A stretch of DNA of 64,000 nt from Rhizophagus clarus (Eukaryota > Glomeromycota > Glomeromycetes > Glomerales > Glomeraceae): NCBI GenBank assembly GCA_015698045.1, contig BLAL01000006.1:496001-560000 (forward strand), given 5' to 3'. How positions within the stretch are numbered: position 1 is the stretch's first letter; each line of letters opens with the position of its first letter. Below the pieces are notes generated by a model. That model saw only the letters and a list, made by a program, of their open reading frames with translations, searched no databases and was not told where the DNA came from. Made by a program: the position numbers and the translations under genes. Positions 57,306-64,000 of the stretch are shown here, piece by piece.

Positions 57306-60300
57306 ATGATGGACAACAATATTCCCTCTGGTTCCTCTTTATCCTCTCAATTAAAAAAAAAAAACAATTCCCCCAAACTTGACTCACCACCATCTTTTCA
57401 TTCAAAAAAGGATCTTTTAGATTCTACTATAACAAAAATCGCATCTACAAATATTCGTACTTTAAATAAAAACAAATTTATCGGTTTAATCGACGCTATG
57501 AAAGATCACAATATCAATATTTACGGTCTCTCAGAGACTAATTGTTCTGAACGACAAGCAAAAACATGGCAGCATCAATTAGGTGTTCGCGGTTACTTTG
57601 AATATTCACAATTAGGGGGCAAAGGCCAAGGCGTAGGCATTATCATTGACGCCAGATTTGACATATTTGTTCATAAAGCAGTTGGACATAAAGGTAGAAT
57701 CCTTTATTTGGACTTGTACTTCAGCGACAAGCGTAAACTTCGTTTGATTCAGGTTTACCTTAATGCTAATCAAAAAGAAAAACCACAGATTAAAGCTTTA
57801 TACAAATACATTGACGATACTATCAGCGATGCCCAATCACGTGACATGGAAGTCATCATCATGGGAGATTTCAATATTAATTATAGAAAATACTTAATGG
57901 CCTTTGTCAATAATAAATGGCAATTTTCCTTGTTTCGCACTCTGGAAAGTAAAAGATTGTTAGATACCATTCCAATCTTTAACGACAATGACGAAGAAGT
58001 GTATACTTATACACCAGCTGATTCTAATAGACAGGAATCAAGATTAGATTATATTTGGGCGTCTTTATCTATGTTAGAGAAAAGTGTTAATAGCATAGTG
58101 ATAGAGAACGATCATTTTGATACTGACCATAAGACAATAACGTTATCATTGGACACAGTACAGATGACAGGTGTTTCCTTGAACACAACCAATCAAAAGA
58201 AGAAACATATCAAAAGAACCGTTTTTCAATATAATGAAATGGACAAGGACGATGAACATACCTGGGAGAATTTCAGTACCCATTTGGATCTAGAAATTGA
58301 GAATACATTAATGAAAGATTTTTCCATCATTAAACCTCGCCACATCAACACCCTCTGGGACATGTTTAGACAAACCCTCATGAGAGTAGCTAAATCTCGT
58401 ATAGTCAACAAGCAAGTCACTAGAAATAAAGTTAAAACTACACCTGAAAAGAAGCTTTCAATTTACTTCGATCTAAGATATATCATTAATCGTATACTGG
58501 AAACACGTTCGTTACTGAATGATTCTGCTTCTATTACTTATAGTGCCTCTGCTAAATGGTCCAAGTTCCAATGTCTCATTAACACGACATTGGACAAATA
58601 TGAATGCTCAGACCTTTCATCGTCCTTCAACTTTCTGATACTTGACGACTTCAAATTATTTTTGAAGAATTTGTGTAAAATTAGAAAACACTTACGACTT
58701 CTTTTCAAATTGGAACTTGATATTATGGTTCAGGAACAAATAGTTTCTAGTATCAAGAAACGCTGTACTAATTTTAAGGACAACCAAGCCTCAATGATTC
58801 GCTCAATCACAGAAGAAGAGATGGTACATATCTCGATTGAAAAAATATATAAGAAAGACGCCCAAGGCAATGAATCACTGATCACAGGTGAATCAGCTGT
58901 TCTCAATGAAACCAATCATCATTTTCAAACTATTGCAGGCTCGATTAATAGGAAAAAGCCACTTCAAGGCCGTTGGAAAGATCAATATCGACCTTTACAT
59001 CATGTTAACGAGAATATTTACTCAAACCTCATGGACCTTCCATCACGTGATAAATGGCTGGATGTTATTAGAAACCTTCCTAAAGGCAAAGCTATAGGCC
59101 CCTCAGGAATATCTAATGAAATGTTACAACACCTTAGTCCTACGGCTCATGATATTTTATATTATTTGATATGTAAGATTATACAATTTGGTTACTTACC
59201 AAAACAATGGAAAGAAGCAACCGTTTTTCCTATCGCCAAGCCAAAACCCTTTAATTGTGAATTATCAAACTCTCGTCCGATCACCCTACTTGAGACTGCT
59301 CGTAAAGCACTTATTACGTTACTCAATCGTCGCCTAACTTCAACGTTGAAACAATATAATGTTTTACAGACAAACCAATTCGCTGGTTTACCTAAACAAT
59401 CTACCTTTGAACCCATAAGGATCGTTAATGAAATCATTCAGGACGCTATTGATAACAATAATGAACTTTGGATCTTATCACAAGACATGGGTAAGGCCTA
59501 TGATCGTGTCAATACCTTCCAACTAAAGAAAGCGATGGATAGAATCAAACTACCTCAGCAATTCACTCATTTAATTTTAGATTTGTTTAAAGATAGAACA
59601 AACCAAGTTATCACAGCCTATGGCAAGACGACTGCTTATGATGTTCTTACAGGCATAGACCAAGGAGAAGTTATTTCACCTGTCTTATGGTGTATTTATT
59701 ACGATCCTTTACTTGCTGAGATTAACAAACAAAATTTGGGATACACGGTATCATGTAACAACATACAGCAAGTACCACAGTTGAATTCAGCTGTGATAGA
59801 ACAACATGTCCTGGCCTTGGCATTTATGGATGACACGCAGTGGATTACTGATAAGAAAGATAAGCTGGAATCTATGCTCTCCATCGCTGACTCCTTTTAT
59901 AGACTAAATGATATCCAGATAAATAAGGAGAAATCTGAACTTATGATGAGAACTAAGATGTATAAGCGTCGCTATTCTCACAATTATAACAATAAGATCA
60001 ATATTCAATTTGGAAGGGAATCTATTAGTATCAAGGCCAAACACCCTCATGAACCCACTCGTATCTTGGGAGTTTATTTTAATATTGAAAATGATGAACA
60101 ATATCTAATTTCTAAAGTCAAAGCGGAAATTGACCACCTAACGAACTTTATGTGGAAAAAGAAAATTACTGATAAACATATCTTATATATTTTCAATAGA
60201 ATTATTATACCTCGTGTTGAATACTGGTCACAGGTCTTCGTTCTATCACCAGATTTAATTCATCGTTTATTTGTTCCTTTTCGTCGAATGTTTAAAAATA

Positions 60301-62771
60301 AGCTTAAATTTGCTCGTACTGCTCCTAATGCGATCCTAGATAATTCTTATATATATGGTTATCGTAATCCTTACGAGAATCAACTTCAAGCAAAAATTAC
60401 CAATTTTTGCATTCAGTTAAACGACACTGGAATTTTAGGAAGAATCACTGAAATTCGCTTGAAACTGCTACAACAACTACTATGGTGTTCTCGACCGCTG
60501 ATAGAATGTATTCCTTTTGACAAAATCCCTAGACGTATGAAGAATAATTATTTACTTAATATGATCAACTTGATGAGGCAGAATGATTTTACACTTTTTA
60601 TCATAGACAAAAGCAGATTTCCTACCATAACAGGAGGAAAAAATGATTTCGCAACTATTGCTACTTTTGACTTTTTGTCCAAACACAGTACAATTTTACG
60701 CTCATGCCAAATTATGTTTGTAGAACAAATTATTTCAGGAGACAAACAACGCTTACTTAATTGGACTGATATATGTAATAAATATTACTTTCAATCCATT
60801 CCTGGTCGTGGTAACAAAGAAGAAAAATGGTATATGGATATCCAAAAACTCATTACAGTGGATGGACTTAGCATTAAACCACAAATTTACAACAAATTTA
60901 CTACATTCTTTGATAATATTGAAGAAACTAGATCTTATAATATTGAAAAACAAGATAGATCATTATCTATTGTTTATAGCCCTCAACATAATTCAATTTT
61001 ATTTGGAAAAGTTCAACGCCTTATTGATGAAGATAATATTCTTCTTCGACATTATCATGCTGATATGTCTCAGTCAACCTCAACATCTACCTATGTTACC
61101 ATTTGTGATGATACACTTTGTGCTGCTAATACTGCAAATCGTTCAAGCATGGGTGTTTGCGCTTTTACTGCTAATCCAAAGCATATAGTACCGCTCTTAT
61201 CGGCTGCTAAATTTACTAAAGAAGATGTTGAACGTAGAAAAATGATTAATTTTAATATTTTTAATCTTTTTGATCAGGCTAAGAAAAAATACGCTCTTTC
61301 TCAAAGTACGTTAACGAGAAATCACGTGATCAGACAAAACAATATTATTTTAGAATTGTTAGAACCAGGACTTTCTAGAAACGAATTACTTATAATTCAA
61401 CGAAAATTCGCTATATTTGATAATCCAAATTGCTGTATCTTTGAATTTTTCACTGATGGGTCTCTTATTGAATTAGGCACTGAACAATGCAACATTAGTT
61501 GCGCGTTTGCGCACCTTGATAGATCCTTTGGTATTCCTCAAGTAGAATTTTATACTACGATTGATAAATGGCCTTCAGCATATCAAGGCGAACTCTTAGC
61601 AGTCATTTTAGCTCTTATGGTAGTCCCTTATAGAAGTAAAGTGAGAATCAACATTGACTCTTTAAATGTGATTACTATGTTTGAGGGATTTAAATATAAT
61701 AATTTCTCTCTTACATCACGAGATTATTTCAAACTTAATAATAGTTATCTATGGTCAATTTTGATTAGAATTATTCGTCAACAGAACTTACATGTAGAAA
61801 TGTTTAAAGTAGCTGCACACACTGATTGTGACGGCAATAATTACATGGATAGATTAGCAAAATCTGCTCATATTGACCAAGATAGATTTATTAATTTTAT
61901 AGATACTGCTCCTGACATTAAAGTACTTCCGTTATGGAATAATATCATCATTGAAACTCATTTACGAAAATTCATCAAGATGGTTAGTCATATTAAAGGC
62001 CTGGAAAAATTTATCAACCTACATAGGAATACTAAATATCGAAGATTAGAAGTTGATTGGACTTCTACCTTTGAATGCCTCAATTGCGATATTGCTAATA
62101 ATGAAACTTCAATGTCCTCTTCTAAAGTTAAAGCTCATAAAGTTCATCTCCTTATAGAAGAGATTCCTACAATTGCACAAATGAAGAAATCATTCCTAGA
62201 ATTATACGATGGATGGAAATGTCCTAGTTGTGGATTGGAAGATGAAACGTTTGATCACGTGTGGATATGTGATGAACATCGATCTCTTCTTTTAAAAATT
62301 AAAGATAATACAATTGATCTTTTATTATCATTGTTATTTGAATATAATCCAGACATTACAGATTATTCTGCCTTATTGACACTTAATATATGGACAATTA
62401 GTACAGATCCTGACAATTTTACTTTTGTGGATCTCATCAAAGGTTTTATACCATTGGAGTTGACTCAAATTCTCAACTTGTGGATTCCTCGTAAACAATT
62501 ACTGTTAGTCGTTATTGAGATCAGGCAGTACATTTATGAACAAATATTTAAAGAAATTTGGATACGTCGTTGTTCTTTTATAAAAGAATTCGAACATTCG
62601 TTAGGTATTACAAAAAAGAAAAAATTAACTTTAAAAAATTTTCGACCATTTAATAATATTTTGAATAGTGATAGAGAATTAGAATATAAATTTGATGCTC
62701 TAGATAGTATTCGTAATAATATATATTTTGGTAAAAATATTATTGAATTTTACAGTAATCTTACTTCATAG
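57306..62771 (+). CDS. LINE ORF2: APE-type endonuclease, reverse transcriptase, RNase H
   Basis: 1,821 aa, ATG ATG at 57306; no frame break. The endonuclease (about 44-280) shows STNIRTL, LSETN, IIMGDFNINY (about 187), SRLDYIW (about 245) and TDHK (about 273), the usual catalytic set. The reverse transcriptase (about 590-880) shows GKAIGPSGISNEML, SRPITLL, SQDMGKAYDRV, GIDQGEVISPVLW and active site AFMDDTQW (FMDD, where FADD/YADD is commoner). RNase H (about 1375-1515) shows FFTDGSL, YQGELLAV, NIDSLNVI and AAHTDCDGN, giving the D-E-D-D set. A C-terminal zinc finger reads CPSCG...FDHVWIC (about 1638-1653). The enzyme nicks target DNA and copies element RNA from it. Lacking any stop, it is probably functional. 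Confidence 0.95.
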   Translation: MMDNNIPSGSSLSSQLKKKNNSPKLDSPPSFHSKKDLLDSTITKIASTNIRTLNKNKFIGLIDAMKDHNINIYGLSETNCSERQAKTWQHQLGVRGYFEYSQLGGKGQGVGIIIDARFDIFVHKAVGHKGRILYLDLYFSDKRKLRLIQVYLNANQKEKPQIKALYKYIDDTISDAQSRDMEVIIMGDFNINYRKYLMAFVNNKWQFSLFRTLESKRLLDTIPIFNDNDEEVYTYTPADSNRQESRLDYIWASLSMLEKSVNSIVIENDHFDTDHKTITLSLDTVQMTGVSLNTTNQKKKHIKRTVFQYNEMDKDDEHTWENFSTHLDLEIENTLMKDFSIIKPRHINTLWDMFRQTLMRVAKSRIVNKQVTRNKVKTTPEKKLSIYFDLRYIINRILETRSLLNDSASITYSASAKWSKFQCLINTTLDKYECSDLSSSFNFLILDDFKLFLKNLCKIRKHLRLLFKLELDIMVQEQIVSSIKKRCTNFKDNQASMIRSITEEEMVHISIEKIYKKDAQGNESLITGESAVLNETNHHFQTIAGSINRKKPLQGRWKDQYRPLHHVNENIYSNLMDLPSRDKWLDVIRNLPKGKAIGPSGISNEMLQHLSPTAHDILYYLICKIIQFGYLPKQWKEATVFPIAKPKPFNCELSNSRPITLLETARKALITLLNRRLTSTLKQYNVLQTNQFAGLPKQSTFEPIRIVNEIIQDAIDNNNELWILSQDMGKAYDRVNTFQLKKAMDRIKLPQQFTHLILDLFKDRTNQVITAYGKTTAYDVLTGIDQGEVISPVLWCIYYDPLLAEINKQNLGYTVSCNNIQQVPQLNSAVIEQHVLALAFMDDTQWITDKKDKLESMLSIADSFYRLNDIQINKEKSELMMRTKMYKRRYSHNYNNKINIQFGRESISIKAKHPHEPTRILGVYFNIENDEQYLISKVKAEIDHLTNFMWKKKITDKHILYIFNRIIIPRVEYWSQVFVLSPDLIHRLFVPFRRMFKNKLKFARTAPNAILDNSYIYGYRNPYENQLQAKITNFCIQLNDTGILGRITEIRLKLLQQLLWCSRPLIECIPFDKIPRRMKNNYLLNMINLMRQNDFTLFIIDKSRFPTITGGKNDFATIATFDFLSKHSTILRSCQIMFVEQIISGDKQRLLNWTDICNKYYFQSIPGRGNKEEKWYMDIQKLITVDGLSIKPQIYNKFTTFFDNIEETRSYNIEKQDRSLSIVYSPQHNSILFGKVQRLIDEDNILLRHYHADMSQSTSTSTYVTICDDTLCAANTANRSSMGVCAFTANPKHIVPLLSAAKFTKEDVERRKMINFNIFNLFDQAKKKYALSQSTLTRNHVIRQNNIILELLEPGLSRNELLIIQRKFAIFDNPNCCIFEFFTDGSLIELGTEQCNISCAFAHLDRSFGIPQVEFYTTIDKWPSAYQGELLAVILALMVVPYRSKVRINIDSLNVITMFEGFKYNNFSLTSRDYFKLNNSYLWSILIRIIRQQNLHVEMFKVAAHTDCDGNNYMDRLAKSAHIDQDRFINFIDTAPDIKVLPLWNNIIIETHLRKFIKMVSHIKGLEKFINLHRNTKYRRLEVDWTSTFECLNCDIANNETSMSSSKVKAHKVHLLIEEIPTIAQMKKSFLELYDGWKCPSCGLEDETFDHVWICDEHRSLLLKIKDNTIDLLLSLLFEYNPDITDYSALLTLNIWTISTDPDNFTFVDLIKGFIPLELTQILNLWIPRKQLLLVVIEIRQYIYEQIFKEIWIRRCSFIKEFEHSLGITKKKKLTLKNFRPFNNILNSDRELEYKFDALDSIRNNIYFGKNIIEFYSNLTS

Positions 62772-63082
62772 CGCTAGTAGTTAGTTAGTATACTTTATAT
62801 AGAATTTTATATATGGTTTTATTACTTTCTTTTCTGCAGAGCGGGCTTCGGTTTACCTGGTTTTTAACTGGCTGTAAAAGAGGTAGTGGGTTAATTATTG
62901 AATGTTTCTAGAAGTAGTTGGTTATTTTTAGATAGTTCGTTATATAATTACTCCACCGTCGAAGTAGATTTAGTTCGCTTCTATTAGTTAGTTTCATTTT
63001 TTATTTTCATGTATCAATTTTGATGTGTTTATAATTTATGTGTTCGCTTCTAATATCTGTTCAATAAAAATAAAAATAAAAA

Positions 63083-64000
63083 TCTGGTTGTTAATATATA
63101 AAAAAAAAAAAAACTCTCTCCCGTTACCTTCAAAAATTGTTGAAAATCTGCAGTAATTCTCGAGAGACCTAACTTTTTTACGTATTATTTTTGTTTAAGA
63201 TATCTAACAACAACAGAAACATCAGCACCAGTGCTCGTACTTTGCGAAGCAGCTCAAAAGGTGGGCAACCTGCTGCCACCTTTGACTTTACTTTCACCTC
63301 TAACGCTGCTGACCCTCCACCGTGGTCTAAAGATACAGCTACTAATAACGCTTTACAGGCTGACCTTGCAGCTGATAAAGAGCGTAGTAAGCAGAGCAAC
63401 TTGCAATCTGAAAGGGATGTTACTAGTGACCTTTTTGCAGACACTCCCAACCACCCGCTGAAGACCTATTCTTCCAAGGGAAAATCTAAGTCCAAGAATT
63501 CTCGCTCGCACTTGTCACGTGCTCATGCGCCTTCTCAACAAAATATAGTAAACAACCTCGATGGAACTAATCGTACTCCGGCTCCTGCAGCTCCTGCAGT
63601 TACGCCTAAAGTTACTGATCAAAATGATCAACAACAGAATGACCAAACACCAGATAAGGAAATTGTCAATTCTGCCATGGATGTTGATCCGCCTTCTGAC
63701 AACAATAAAAATTCTGATCAACAGTCGATCACTATTGAAAAACCGTTAGACTATATTGCCCTCGTGGCACTTGATAACATTACTGGTTCTAAACCTTCAA
63801 AAATTCTCACCATCAAGGAGGCTCTTGCTAAATATAATGTTAAGTACAACATCAACTTGGGTATTACGCGTCTCCAAAAACAAGCAAAAGTCACTTTTAA
63901 TGACAAGGATTCTTATGACAAATTTCTTAAAATGGAAATTATCCTGCAACTTAAAGAGGAAAACTCAGATGACATTAATAATGTCACCCTTAAAATCTCT
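63083..64000 (+). mobile_element. LINE copy 2, 5' part (runs off the window)
   Basis: Nearly identical to 55099-56013, with scattered substitutions and a longer A-run in the leader. It starts directly after the A-rich tail of copy 1, head to tail. Only the leader and the first 267 codons of ORF1 are visible. Confidence 0.93.
63200..64000 (+). pseudogene. LINE ORF1, copy 2, partial, start codon lost
   Basis: Homologous to copy 1 ORF1 and open to the window edge, but the start codon is ATA (63200-63202) where copy 1 has ATG. The upstream GTG is also changed (GTA). The next in-frame ATG is at 63677, about codon 160, which would drop the low-complexity N-terminus while keeping the RRM-like parts. 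So it is either inactive, or uses an internal or non-AUG start. Whether downstream parts are intact cannot be seen. Confidence 0.8.

Larger units (their letters stand above)
55099..63082 (+). mobile_element. Full-length two-ORF LINE, copy 1 (7,984 bp)
   Basis: A non-LTR retrotransposon with a 5' leader of about 110 bp, ORF1, ORF2 (endonuclease, reverse transcriptase, RNase H, zinc finger), a 3' UTR of about 310 bp and an A-rich tail of 'aataaa' units (63062-63082). The 12-bp sequence tctggttgttaa flanks it (55087-55098 and 63083-63094) as a target duplication. Both ORFs are intact, so it may be active. Domain order resembles RNase H-bearing fungal/animal LINEs (Tad1, I, R1/LOA); I cannot place it exactly. 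Confidence 0.93.

Noticed and set aside
1..64000. tRNA, rRNA or snoRNA genes
   Set aside because: No complete tRNA (paired A- and B-box with acceptor stem) or rRNA segment was recognised by eye; only the SINE heads resemble part of a tRNA. A covariance-model scan would be decisive.

Overview
The window looks like nuclear DNA of a fungus, most likely an arbuscular mycorrhizal fungus of the Rhizophagus/Glomus type. Three things point there: very AT-rich sequence with long homopolymer tracts, genes cut by short GT-AG introns, and a cluster of TKL-like protein kinases (one with Sel1-like repeats, others with Cys-rich N-termini) of the kind hugely expanded in Glomeromycotina. This is inference from family knowledge; no rRNA, tRNA or other taxonomic marker was seen.

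Layout. 1-8.2 kb: small repeats and inverted repeats, a reconstructed five-exon small gene (2360-3277, minus), a single-exon hypothetical gene (5449-5865) and a disrupted coiled-coil gene (6995-7405, minus). 8.2-8.8 kb: a kinase pseudogene. 11.8-15.2 kb: a foldback-like element with arms of about 350 bp that encloses two coding remnants. 17.6-26 kb: a kinase neighbourhood with one intact two-exon kinase (minus), one intact multi-exon kinase with Sel1-like repeats (plus) and one pseudogene (minus) whose intron holds a hAT-like MITE with a perfect 8-bp target duplication. 26-39.5 kb: gene-poor, with five copies of a candidate tRNA-derived SINE, pogo-like and Harbinger-like MITEs, a hypothetical gene (30816-31277, minus), minisatellites and a GC-rich palindrome. 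39.8-41.9 kb: another kinase pseudogene. 42.6-43.6 kb: a PIF1/Helitron-type helicase remnant. 45.4-46.3 kb: an odd array of repeated tiny exon-like modules. 47.2-53.6 kb: two large hAT-like nonautonomous elements filled with self-complementary tandem repeats, the second nested in a relative of the first. 55.1-64 kb: a full-length two-ORF LINE (ORF1; endonuclease, reverse transcriptase, RNase H), inserted at the 5' end of a second copy that runs off the window.

How the parts relate. The kinases are probably cytosolic signalling proteins from a family evolving by duplication and decay: two intact and three broken copies occur here. The LINE probably supplies the retrotransposition machinery for itself and possibly for SINEs. 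The MITEs have no transposase here and must depend on an enzyme encoded elsewhere. The strongest candidate for something undescribed is the set of hAT-like elements that share a terminal consensus (roughly TAGNGCTYCGA) but carry unrelated, internally expanded hairpin arrays.
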